From contig NZ_LR134201.1 of the NCBI RefSeq assembly GCF_900635955.1, positions 2,418,001-2,482,000 of the forward strand: DNA of 64,000 nt, in the 5' to 3' direction. Shown one piece after another: positions 43,583 to 51,609 of the stretch. Position 1 is the stretch's first letter. Each line of letters begins with the position of its first letter. The stretch comes from Cedecea lapagei. Lineage in GTDB: Bacteria > Pseudomonadota > Gammaproteobacteria > Enterobacterales > Enterobacteriaceae. Made by a program: the position numbers and the translations under genes. The notes beneath the pieces are model-generated. The model did no database searches and was not told where the DNA came from. It saw only the letters and a list, made by a program, of their open reading frames with translations.

Positions 43583-44461
43583 ATGGAACTTCGCTATCTC
43601 CGCTATTTCGTCGCCGTCGCCCAGACACACAACTTCACCCGGGCCGCCGAATTGCTGGGCATCTCTCAGCCCCCTCTTAGTCAGCAAATCCAGCGTCTTG
43701 AACGCGAAGTAGGTACGCCGCTGCTGCATCGTCTGACCCGAGGTGTGGAGCTGACCGACGCGGGAGAAGCCTTTTACCAGGATGCCTGCCAGATCCTGGC
43801 GCAAAGCGATGCCGCTCTGGAAAAAGCGCGCGGCATTGCCCGCGGCATAAACGGGAAACTGTCGCTGGGGATCACCAGCTCTAACGCCTTCAACCCCAAA
43901 ATTTTTACGCTGCTGCGTGAGTTCCAGACGCACTACCCGGCCATCGAGCTTCACCAGCGCGAAACCAATATGGCCGGCCTGATGCAGGAGCTGGATGAGG
44001 GGTTGCTTGATGTGGCGTTTGTGCGCCTGCCCTGTGAAAGCAGCAAGCGGTTTAATCTCAAGCTTATTGACGAAGAACCGATGATGATTGCCCTGCATAA
44101 GGATCATCCTCTCTCCGGAGAAGACGCGCTGGCGCTGCAGGCGCTGGCCGACGTGCCGCCTGTCCTTTTCCCAGAGGAAGTGGCGCCGGGGCTTTATGAA
44201 TTAATGTACAACGCCTGTCTGCGCGCCGGGATTGACCTGAAGAGCGCCTGCCAGGCCTCGCAGATCTCCTCCTCGCTGAGCATGGTCGGCTCTGGCTTCG
44301 GCTTTGCCCTGGTCCCGCAGTCAATGACCTGCATCGCCAGCCCCAATGTGACCTTCCACGCCATACGAGGTGACCAGGTGAAAACGGACGTTGCCCTTGC
44401 CTGGCGGCAGTTCGAGCGGTCGCCTTCTGTGAAACGTTTTATTCAGCTGTTTGGCCACTAG
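43583..44461 (+). CDS. budR: LysR-family activator BudR
   Basis: The 292-residue LysR regulator has its HTH at about 1-60 (LRYLRYFVAVAQTHNFTRAAELL) and an effector domain that in this family senses acetate/low pH. It is divergent from budABC with a 107-bp shared promoter region, the usual arrangement in Klebsiella and Enterobacter. It activates acetoin and butanediol formation in late growth. Confidence 0.92.
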   Translation: MELRYLRYFVAVAQTHNFTRAAELLGISQPPLSQQIQRLEREVGTPLLHRLTRGVELTDAGEAFYQDACQILAQSDAALEKARGIARGINGKLSLGITSSNAFNPKIFTLLREFQTHYPAIELHQRETNMAGLMQELDEGLLDVAFVRLPCESSKRFNLKLIDEEPMMIALHKDHPLSGEDALALQALADVPPVLFPEEVAPGLYELMYNACLRAGIDLKSACQASQISSSLSMVGSGFGFALVPQSMTCIASPNVTFHAIRGDQVKTDVALAWRQFERSPSVKRFIQLFGH

Positions 44462-44854
44462 CGGAATGACCGGTGGCAGAAATTTTTTAAGCGCCCGGCC
44501 TTCCTGGCATTTATCAGCACGGCCGGGGCTGCCACCGAATTCCCGGGCCGATATTGCACGCTATACATACGATACGATTGAAAATTCGGCCATATATGGC
44601 CAAAAACTAATCGCCCATTGCGCAACAGGGGAGCTCTCTGCGGGCCATATTCCAAATCATGAACAGCGCTCATGTTCTAATGAAATTAAATCACTTTTAC
44701 TAAAACTGTGACTCAGGCATAAAAGATGCAATATTGTTAAAGACATGCAATGTAAAGATTACTGACAGGTAAAACCACAGCTAACCCAAGGTTATCTGTG
44801 AGAAATCAAGCAGTAGAAACAGGCTAAAAAACAGAATTAAGGTGCCGGATTACC
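44462..44854. other. Intergenic region between budR and mesX
   Basis: 393 bp without a credible gene. It contains a perfect 14-bp palindrome (44588-44601) and, further right, an AT-rich stretch in which TGCAAT recurs twice. No clear MetJ array (AGACGTCT repeats) was seen. Confidence 0.5.
44588..44601. promoter_or_regulatory. Perfect palindrome GGCCATATATGGCC upstream of mesX
   Basis: A perfect 14-bp palindrome about 250 bp upstream of mesX and 127 bp after budR. It is a candidate operator of unknown regulator. Confidence 0.35.
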
Positions 44855-45832
44855 ATGACTAAAGCGTTTACTTTTACTCTTAAGAGCATTGTTTTTGATG
44901 AGAACTACAACCCATCAGGGAATACGCGCATCACAACCAATTTTGCTAACCTGGCCCGCGGCGACAAACGTCAGGAGAATCTGCGTAACGCTTTGATCAT
45001 GATCGACAATCGCTTTAACTCGCTGGCGAACTGGGATAACCCAACCTCAGACCGCTATGGCGTCGAACTTGAAATTTTTTCCGTTGAGCTGGATCTCGAA
45101 GGCAACGGCAAAACGTTCCCGGCGATTGAAATCTTAAAAACCTATGTTCTGGATAAGAAAACCAACCAGCGCATCGAAGGCATTGTCGGAAACAACTTCT
45201 CTTCTTACGTGCGTGACTATGACTTCAGCGTCCTGCTGCCTGCGTATAACAAGGACCGCGCCGAATTCAGCATCCCGGAAAATTATGGCGATCTGCACGG
45301 CAACTTATTCAAGAGCTTCGTCAACTCAGACACCTACAAAGCAAACTTCAATAAGGCGCCGGTGATTTGCCTGAGCGTTTCCAGCAAAAATATCTACCGT
45401 CAGACCGGCAACCGCCACCCTGTGCTCGGCATCGAGTACGAGCAGGATGCCTCTTCCCTGACCGATCTCTATTTCAACAAAATGGGTCTGAAGGCTCGCT
45501 ACTTCATGCCGCCAAACAGCGTAGCGCCGTTTGCGTTCTACCACACCGGCGACCTGGTGAATGATTACTCGAACCTCGAGCTTATCAGCACCATCAGCAC
45601 CATGGAGACGTTCCAGAAGATCTACCGCCCTGAGATTTACAACGCGAACTCTCCGGCCGGGCTCTGCTATCAGCCGAGTTTGAACCACCAGGATCATTCA
45701 TTTACTCAAATTGTTTACGATCGAGAAGAGCGCAGCCGGTTGGCCATCGAACAAGGGAAGTTTACTGAAGAGCACTTCATCAAACCGTACCAAACAATTT
45801 TAGAGCAGTGGTCTGCTAACTACCCTCTTTGA
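44855..45832 (+). CDS. mesX: MesX (DUF1852), partner of the folate-independent methionine synthase
   Basis: The 325-residue soluble protein belongs to DUF1852, starting MTKAFTFTLKSIVFDENYNP. From the literature as I recall it, DUF1852 (MesX) is always next to MesD and is needed for MesD to make methionine, probably by supplying the methyl group in an oxygen-dependent way. No known cofactor motif is visible by eye. It is 25 bp upstream of mesD, so the two form an operon. The ribosome site (AAGGTG) is weakly spaced. Confidence 0.88.
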   Translation: MTKAFTFTLKSIVFDENYNPSGNTRITTNFANLARGDKRQENLRNALIMIDNRFNSLANWDNPTSDRYGVELEIFSVELDLEGNGKTFPAIEILKTYVLDKKTNQRIEGIVGNNFSSYVRDYDFSVLLPAYNKDRAEFSIPENYGDLHGNLFKSFVNSDTYKANFNKAPVICLSVSSKNIYRQTGNRHPVLGIEYEQDASSLTDLYFNKMGLKARYFMPPNSVAPFAFYHTGDLVNDYSNLELISTISTMETFQKIYRPEIYNANSPAGLCYQPSLNHQDHSFTQIVYDREERSRLAIEQGKFTEEHFIKPYQTILEQWSANYPL

Positions 45833-45857
45833 GACACCAAATACAAGGTTATTCGAC

Positions 45858-46889
45858 ATGAAAAGATTATTGCCTACGTCTACTGCCGGCAGCCTGCCAA
45901 AACCGTCCTGGCTGGCTCAGCCTGAAACGCTGTGGTCGCCGTGGAAACTGCAGGATCAGGAATTAATCGAGGGTAAACAGGATGCCCTGCGTCTGGCGCT
46001 GCATGAGCAGCAGCTGGCAGATATCGATATCGTCAGCGACGGCGAGCAAACCCGCCAGCACTTCGTGACCACCTTTATCGAACACCTGGACGGCGTAGAC
46101 TTCGAAAAACGTGAAACCGTCCGTATTCGTAACCGCTATGATGCGAGCGTCCCGACCGTTGTTGGCGCGGTAGCGCGCCAGAAACCGGTGTTTGTGGAAG
46201 ATGCGAAGTTCCTTCGCAAACAGACCGACCGGCCAATCAAATGGGCGCTGCCTGGCCCGATGACCATGATCGACACGCTGTATGATAACCACTACAAAAG
46301 CCGCGAAAAACTGGCCTGGGAATTTGCAAAAATTCTGAACCAGGAGGCAAAAGAGCTGGAAGCGGCCGGCGTGGACATCATTCAGTTTGATGAGCCTGCC
46401 TTCAACGTGTTCTTCGATGAAGTCAACGAGTGGGGTATCGCTACCCTGGAACGCGCCATCGAAGGGCTGAAGTGCGAAACGGCCGTGCACATCTGCTACG
46501 GTTACGGCATCAAAGCCAACACCGACTGGAAAAAAACGCTGGGCTCCGAGTGGCGCCAGTACGAAGAGGCGTTTCCAAAGCTGCAGACGTCCAATATCGA
46601 TATCATCTCGCTGGAATGCCACAACTCCCACGTGCCGATGGATCTGCTCGAGCTGATCCGCGGTAAAAAAGTGATGGTTGGCGCCATCGACGTGGCAAAC
46701 CACGCGATTGAGACGCCGGAAGAAGTCGCCAACACGCTGCGTAAAGCCCTGCAGTTTGTTGATGCCGAAAATCTCTACCCTTCTACTAACTGCGGTATGG
46801 CACCGCTGCCACGTCATGTGGCAAGAGGGAAACTGAACGCGTTAAGCGCGGGTGCAGAGATCGTTCGCAGAGAGATTCTGGGTAAATAA
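45858..46889 (+). CDS. mesD: MesD, core-MetE methionine synthase
   Basis: At 343 residues this has only the catalytic (C-terminal) barrel of MetE; MetE itself has about 750 residues with an N-terminal folate-interacting half. The zinc/homocysteine ligands are present: His and Cys in VHICYG, Glu in SLECHN and Cys in TNCGMAPLPR. It should methylate homocysteine to methionine without methyl-tetrahydrofolate, with MesX. The context (mesX directly upstream) favours MesD over other core-MetE types. It ends the operon. Confidence 0.88.
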   Translation: MKRLLPTSTAGSLPKPSWLAQPETLWSPWKLQDQELIEGKQDALRLALHEQQLADIDIVSDGEQTRQHFVTTFIEHLDGVDFEKRETVRIRNRYDASVPTVVGAVARQKPVFVEDAKFLRKQTDRPIKWALPGPMTMIDTLYDNHYKSREKLAWEFAKILNQEAKELEAAGVDIIQFDEPAFNVFFDEVNEWGIATLERAIEGLKCETAVHICYGYGIKANTDWKKTLGSEWRQYEEAFPKLQTSNIDIISLECHNSHVPMDLLELIRGKKVMVGAIDVANHAIETPEEVANTLRKALQFVDAENLYPSTNCGMAPLPRHVARGKLNALSAGAEIVRREILGK

Positions 46890-47101
46890 TCCAGCCCTGG
46901 CTGGCGATTGTTTAATCGCCAGCTTCACTTCAGCTACGTTGCCTGCCTCAAGCAAAGACTTCATTTTTCTATTTCTCAGTTTTCCGTTTCGCCTCCATTG
47001 TAGCTTCTCGCCACAAGGTGACCTGATGTACCGACGCATGCCGATAGGCCGCAGCTGATAAGCAAACAAATCTGCTCCAGTTGAACAGCGCAATTGACAT
47101 C

Positions 47102-47121
47102 GATTAGTTTATTCACTAATC
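47102..47121. promoter_or_regulatory. ArsR-type operator, copy 1
   Basis: Perfect inverted repeat GATTAGT-N6-ACTAATC, immediately upstream of the ArsR-family gene. It is repeated before the adjacent MFS gene. Confidence 0.7.
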
Positions 47122-47129
47122 TTGTAATC

Positions 47130-47426
47130 ATGAATACTATCCTGACCAAAGCCAATGCGCTTGCGAACCCTAATCGTCTGCAAATTCTCACCCTGCTGGA
47201 CAACCCCGGTCTTTATTTTCCACCAGGGTATTTCGACGAAAATGCGGGCGTCTGTGGTCTCTACATTGCTGAGAAGTTAGGGGTATCCGCGCCAACGGCG
47301 TCAGCACATTTGAAAGTTCTGGTACAAGCGGGTTTTTTAACCTCCGTGCGAATGGGAAAATTTACCTACTTCAAACGCGTCCCTCTGGCCATGGACGACT
47401 TTGCAAAAGAAATTCGTCAATTGTAG
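47130..47426 (+). CDS. ArsR-family winged-helix regulator
   Basis: The 98-residue repressor-type protein has the winged helix of the ArsR/SmtB group (NPNRLQILTLLDNPGL, then SAPTASAHLKVLVQAGFL). The segment before the recognition helix carries one Cys (AGVCGLY). Metal or thiol sensing cannot be assigned from this. The ATG at 47130 begins right after operator copy 1, so translation starts close to the bound repressor site. The downstream MFS gene has the same operator. Confidence 0.87.
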   Translation: MNTILTKANALANPNRLQILTLLDNPGLYFPPGYFDENAGVCGLYIAEKLGVSAPTASAHLKVLVQAGFLTSVRMGKFTYFKRVPLAMDDFAKEIRQL

Positions 47427-47478
47427 GGGTTGAATCCTGAGCACCGTATCCCTGTTGATGCGCTTTTTTTCAATCTAA

Positions 47479-47500
47479 CGATTAGTTAATTTCCTAATCG
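47479..47500. promoter_or_regulatory. ArsR-type operator, copy 2
   Basis: CGATTAG-N8-CTAATCG, a perfect inverted repeat 57 bp before the MFS start. It has the same half-sites as copy 1 at 47102. Confidence 0.7.
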
Positions 47501-47557
47501 ACAAATCATTGAATTGAAAAACATAAATAACATGTTGTAAGTTAAATTGAGGTTGAT

Positions 47558-48731
47558 ATGCAAAACACCACCAGAATCTATCTGCTTTCATTTATCAGTT
47601 TTCTGATTGGGACCGCAGAATATATTATCGCTGGCATTCTGGATAAAATAGCGCAGGATTTAGCGCTTTCAGTCCAGGCCGTTGGGCAAATGATCACAGT
47701 ATTTTCAATTGCATTTGCCGTAGGCACCCCCATTGTTATTACCTTAACGTCCGGCGCCGACCGCAAGAAACTGTTGATCGGTTTTATGGCCATTTTTTCG
47801 CTCATTAATCTGGTGACCATAGGCCTGACAAGCTACGGATGGTTAAATGTGTCTCGGGCAATATCCGGCCTTAGCGCCGGCGTGGTGGAGGTGATTTTAC
47901 TCACTCTGGCCGCTACTCTCGCGGCTCCGGGCAAAAAAGCTGGCGCTATTGCTATGGTCATTATCGGATTTAGCGCAGCTTTAGTGGTGGGTGTCCCGTT
48001 GGGACGAATGATATCCAATACCATGAATTGGCGGTTTATTTTTGTGGGGCTTGGAATACTGACCCTGATATCGCTGGTCCTGGTCTCTTATTTGATTCCA
48101 TCGACACAGGGCGAGAAAGCTGTACCGCTGATTGATCAAATTAAGATCCTGAAAAATAAAAATATATCTATCGTCTATACGATTACCTTTTTCTGGATCA
48201 GCGCTTTCTCAATCATTTTACTCCTATATTTCACCGTATCTTTTACAGGTTTCGCATATGACAAACAGCGAAATCAGCATCATGTTACTGGTTTCCGGGT
48301 TAGCCAGCATCGCAGGCTCTAAGCTTGGAGGAAGGTATACCGACAGCCTTGGCTATGCCCCTACCTTATTCGCGGGGCTGATTATACACGGCTTAACGCT
48401 CGTTCTGTTTTCCCTGTTTGGGCAGATAATCTGGGTTGTGTACATTTTGTTGATCACCTGGTCTCTGTCTGCATGGTCATCAGGCCCGGCCCTGCAATTC
48501 CGCTTGATTAGCCTGGCACCTGAATCTACAAGTATCATTTTCAGTATATATACCTCGATGATCCAGTTAGGGATGGCCGCCGGGGCAATTATTGGCGGAC
48601 TTGTTATTCAGGTGGGTTCTGTTTCTCAGCTGTCGAGCATTGGAGCAGCAAGCGTGCTTGTCTCGTTACTGCTGCTTTCGAAAATGTTCTCAACCAGCAG
48701 GCGTAAAAGCATGCAATTAGAGCAAAACTAA
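47558..48731 (+). pseudogene. MFS transporter (DHA1 family) split by a frameshift
   Basis: The first frame encodes TM helices 1-6 and the start of TM7 (MQNTTRIYLLSFISFLIGTAEY onwards) and then drifts into a non-homologous tail ending at 48322. The second frame continues the transporter from about 48231 (SPYLLQVS, then MTNSEISIMLLVSG) to the end at 48731. The break lies near 48227-48231. Rejoined, the two parts make a 12-TM protein of about 390 residues. It is either a pseudogene or a sequencing error. Lower GC than the flanks and operator copy 2 upstream suggest a recently acquired ArsR-MFS cassette. Confidence 0.82.
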
Positions 48732-48766
48732 TTGTACTCCAGCCAGTAGCAGCGGGGACTCATCCC

Positions 48767-48795
48767 GGGCGCTGACTCTCAGAGGGTCGGCGCCC
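48767..48795 (+). terminator. Hairpin after the broken MFS gene
   Basis: Stem gggcgctgac/gtcggcgccc (one wobble pair) with a 9-nt loop, followed by a pyrimidine-rich tract. Probable terminator. Confidence 0.5.
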
Positions 48796-48981
48796 TTCCC
48801 TCTGCTTCGATTTTAGTCCTCTCCAGGCAGAGGTATCCTCTCCCTCTGCCCTTCTATCACTCCCTTCCAAAAATAATTGCCTAAAGCACTCTTTTCGCGG
48901 GTGAAAACTTGCACCTTACGTTGGCAGGGCAATGGCTAATCACAAGAAAATAAATCATCAGGAAGGCATTGCCTCATATTG

Positions 48982-49006
48982 ATATATTTGCTTAAGGCAA
49001 ATATAT
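48982..49006. promoter_or_regulatory. Perfect 10-bp inverted repeat, likely MarR operator
   Basis: ATATATTTGC-ttaag-GCAAATATAT, 27 bp upstream of the MarR-GNAT start and overlapping its probable promoter. It has the size and symmetry expected for autoregulation. Confidence 0.65.
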
Positions 49007-49032
49007 TATTCTACTTTCTACAGGAGATAATG

Positions 49033-49953
49033 ATGACCAGCAGCCCGCTTTACCGCTATGCAGAACGCATACGCCGCTTTAACCGCTTTTATACCCGGCA
49101 GATTGGTGTGCTGAATGAACACCTGCTGAACAGCCAGTTTTCTCTGACTGAGGTCAGGATAATGTTTGAGCTTGCACGGGAGCCGGGCGTGACAACGTCT
49201 GGCATCTGCAAAGAGTTAAACCTGAATGCGGGTTATTTGAGCCGTGTTGTCTCTGGCTTCGAGGAAAAAGGTCTGCTCACCAGGGAGCGTTCTCCTGACG
49301 ATGCCCGGGCAACATGCCTGTTCCTGACCCAGGCGGGAAAAGACATTTTTGAAGAAATGAATACTGCTTCCCGGGTTGAAGTCGAAAATATGCTGAAGAA
49401 ATTATCTGAAGATGATCAAATAAAAATCATTAACGCTATGGAAAACATAGAGAATATTCTGAGCAAGAATGAGCCGGCTTACATCATTCGCGATCCGCGT
49501 CCTGGAGATATGGGGATGATCGTCTCCCACAACGGCGCGCTGTATGCGGCAGAGTATGGCTGGAATATGGAATTTGAAGCGCTGGTGGCCCAAATCGTTG
49601 CAGACTTTGTCAGGGAGCAGGTTCCAGACAAGGAAAAATGCTGGATTGCCGAAAAGGATGGCAAGGTTGTTGGCTCGGTGTTCGTCGTCAGCGAGGACGA
49701 AGTCACAGCCAAACTGCGTATTCTTTATGTTGACGCCAGCGCCCGTGGCCTTGGCATCGGTAACCGCCTGGTAGATGAAGCCATGAGGTTTGCCCGCGAG
49801 GCGGGATACAAACGCATGATCCTGTGGACGAACAGCGTGCAAACGGGAGCCCGCCGTATTTATGACAAAGCGGGCTTCACGCTGATAGAAGAACAGCATC
49901 ACCACAGCTTTGGCAAGGATCTGGTAGGCCAGGTGCTGGCACGCGACCTTTGA
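49033..49953 (+). CDS. MarR regulator fused to a GNAT acetyltransferase
   Basis: The protein is 306 residues. The N-terminal ~145 form a MarR winged helix (FSLTEVRIMFELA, GYLSRVVSGFEEKGLLTRERSPDDAR). The rest is a GNAT domain with the acetyl-CoA loop ARGLGIGNRLVDEA and the closing ARRIYDKAGFTLIEE. Such MarR-GNAT fusions are a known type; the acetylation target is unknown. Two ATGs lie at 49030 and 49033; AGGAG spacing favours the second. The 10-bp inverted repeat upstream implies self-regulation. Confidence 0.87.
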   Translation: MTSSPLYRYAERIRRFNRFYTRQIGVLNEHLLNSQFSLTEVRIMFELAREPGVTTSGICKELNLNAGYLSRVVSGFEEKGLLTRERSPDDARATCLFLTQAGKDIFEEMNTASRVEVENMLKKLSEDDQIKIINAMENIENILSKNEPAYIIRDPRPGDMGMIVSHNGALYAAEYGWNMEFEALVAQIVADFVREQVPDKEKCWIAEKDGKVVGSVFVVSEDEVTAKLRILYVDASARGLGIGNRLVDEAMRFAREAGYKRMILWTNSVQTGARRIYDKAGFTLIEEQHHHSFGKDLVGQVLARDL

Positions 49954-50016
49954 ACGACATCGCCGGAAGCACGCTCAGCGTTAGACGGCGATTTTAATTT
50001 TACGACTGGAACGCAC

Positions 50017-50070
50017 TAATCTTACCCGACGAAAGTGGACATACTTGTCCATATTCCGCGGGTAAGATTA
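50017..50070. repeat. 54-nt near-perfect hairpin
   Basis: Outer 12-bp arms (50017-50028/50059-50070), an inner GAA/TTC triplet and a TGGACA/TGTCCA stem with loop tact, joined by symmetric 2x2 mismatches. It lies between the MarR-GNAT gene and the convergent unknown gene. No T-run follows. Confidence 0.6.
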
Positions 50071-50136
50071 TTTCCAGCTTCCTCTTTGATTTGTGCCATT
50101 AACAGCAGCAAACTACCTGGCAGAGAAACCTGCACT

Positions 50137-50667
50137 TTAGTGAATACACGGCACCGTTTCACCGCCCAGCATGGCAAGCCCTTTCGCGGTTCGCATAAAG
50201 CGCGGCGCCTTCAGGTCCTCTGCGAGCATATCCAGCATTTCAAATAATAGGCCGGCAATGTGCACCTGCTGTCTTTGTGAAACTTGCTGATTCAGCAACA
50301 CGACGGTTAAGGCAGCGCAATAGTCACAGGCCAAATCTGACTCCGTTTGTGGTAACCCGCGTTCTGCTCCCTTCCGCCTCTCTTTTACCGTTAATTGCTC
50401 AATCAGGTGCGCAGGCAGCGGCAGCTTCAGCACTGCCTTCAGGACGTTTAGCCCAGCCAGCAACCGTCCGCACAGCGCCATGTATTCAGCGTGATCGTCC
50501 GTTTCTATTAATTCATCGGCATAGCACTGGCAGATATCCAGCACCTGAAATAAATCTTGCCGGGTGCTCAACGGTATTTTTAATAAGTCTGCGACACTGC
50601 CTGCAATAATCTTTTGATTTCCTTTGATTTCCATTTTCGTAGATGTGTTACTATCGCCGTTAGCCAT
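50137..50667 (-). CDS. Unrecognised protein, 176 residues
   Basis: I do not recognise this protein. It is soluble and probably all-helical, with many Leu-rich amphipathic segments (IPLSTRQDLFQVLDICQ; MALCGRLLAGLNVLKAVLKL; LLFEMLDMLAEDL). AAAGGAG lies 7 nt before the ATG, which makes it a convincing gene. Upstream is a short structured leader with a duplicated ribosome-site block. That leader and the AT-rich flank on the far side suggest a prophage or island origin. It converges with the MarR-GNAT gene. Confidence 0.72.
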   Translation of the reverse strand: MANGDSNTSTKMEIKGNQKIIAGSVADLLKIPLSTRQDLFQVLDICQCYADELIETDDHAEYMALCGRLLAGLNVLKAVLKLPLPAHLIEQLTVKERRKGAERGLPQTESDLACDYCAALTVVLLNQQVSQRQQVHIAGLLFEMLDMLAEDLKAPRFMRTAKGLAMLGGETVPCIH

Positions 50668-50699
50668 GGCGTGACTCCTTTGAAGTTACATTGTGGTTA

Positions 50700-50733
50700 G
50701 CCCTCGTCTGGTGTTGCTGCACCTTTCGGGGGC
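50700..50733 (-). ncRNA. Candidate structured leader RNA upstream of the unknown gene
   Basis: On the minus strand GCCC...GGGC closes a stem around an inner GGTG-cagcaa-CACC hairpin. The block AAGGAGTC occurs both just before this structure and at the downstream ribosome site. It has the look of phage leader or antisense RNAs (C4-like), but I cannot confirm a family. Confidence 0.3.
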
Positions 50734-51027
50734 GACTCCTTTTTTACTCTCTGCTTGCTACCCTCCCACCTTCTGATAATGGCACTGTATAAGTCAACAG
50801 GGGTTGTCTAAAAAATTATTGGAAACTCAGAAAGTTAGATGCAACTCGCGGAAAAATTGAAAATGGTTTTTGCGTTGCAGCGGAAATATTTTTTATATCA
50901 ATTTTTGGGGGCCGGATTATTGATTTGGCAACTACCAAAATTATCTGGTCAACTGCGACGTTCGTTATTGATTCTTTGCCCAGGTTAGCGATAGCATCTT
51001 TGCATTCGAATGCAGGGGGGTAATGGG
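50734..51027. other. AT-rich intergenic region
   Basis: Between the structured leader and the small membrane-protein gene. It is AT-rich and no gene could be supported on either strand. Confidence 0.5.
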
Positions 51028-51213
51028 ATGTTCAAAAAAACAGATTTATTCCGGGGATGGTATGCGGGTGCTACAGTATTTACCTGCTTTACTCTGGGAA
51101 CCGAAATCGGCAATCGTTTTTTTGATGGATCCCAGATTCCATGGTTGATTAGCGTAATTATCGCCATCATCATCTGCGGGCTATCACGCCCCTATTTTAC
51201 GGCAAGAAGCTAA
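51028..51213 (+). CDS. Small predicted membrane protein, 61 residues
   Basis: The product begins MFKKTDLFRGWYAG and has two hydrophobic segments (about 14-26 and 41-55, WLISVIIAIIICGL) with a short basic C-terminus. A G-rich tract 8 nt upstream can serve as the ribosome site. No family is recognised. Low GC matches the surrounding stretch. It could be an envelope microprotein of an acquired island, but reality of the gene is only moderately supported. Confidence 0.45.
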   Translation: MFKKTDLFRGWYAGATVFTCFTLGTEIGNRFFDGSQIPWLISVIIAIIICGLSRPYFTARS

Positions 51214-51609
51214 GGCTATTCGAGTGCGTCAATAAGCCTCTCGATTTTGGCATCCGAATACATGAAAAAACTCTACAGATATCACAAAAGGAAAAAATAA
51301 AATATATCAGAAAGGGTTTTCATGTTAAATGAAAGATGCTGTCAATATATCAAAACATCATCGATGTCAATTTTTAAAATATAAATCCATTAACAATTAG
51401 CATGTTACCACCCTTTAATCATTGCAATATGACAATGAAAAAGAAGTAACCACCATCAATTTCGATCCTTTTATCATTTGTTTCATGAAACATTTATTAT
51501 ATAAAAAACCCTAAAACATACATGTATAGCTTGATATAAAATCCTAAATGCCCACAGATTGTGTTCTGTGTGTATAAAATCAGTGGGCGGCTATTTTCAC
51601 GAATTAATA
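51214..51609. other. AT-rich region without genes
   Basis: 396 bp of strongly AT-rich sequence with runs of A and T and no supported ORF or RNA. It forms part of the low-GC island around the HNH nuclease gene. Confidence 0.6.

Noticed and set aside
44451..44711. 86-codon frame after budR
   Set aside because: It starts inside budR, has no ribosome site and no domain, and covers the palindrome region; treated as intergenic.
48222..48322. Programmed frameshifting in the MFS gene
   Set aside because: No slippery heptamer followed by a stem or Shine-Dalgarno-like stimulator is evident; mutation or sequencing error is simpler.
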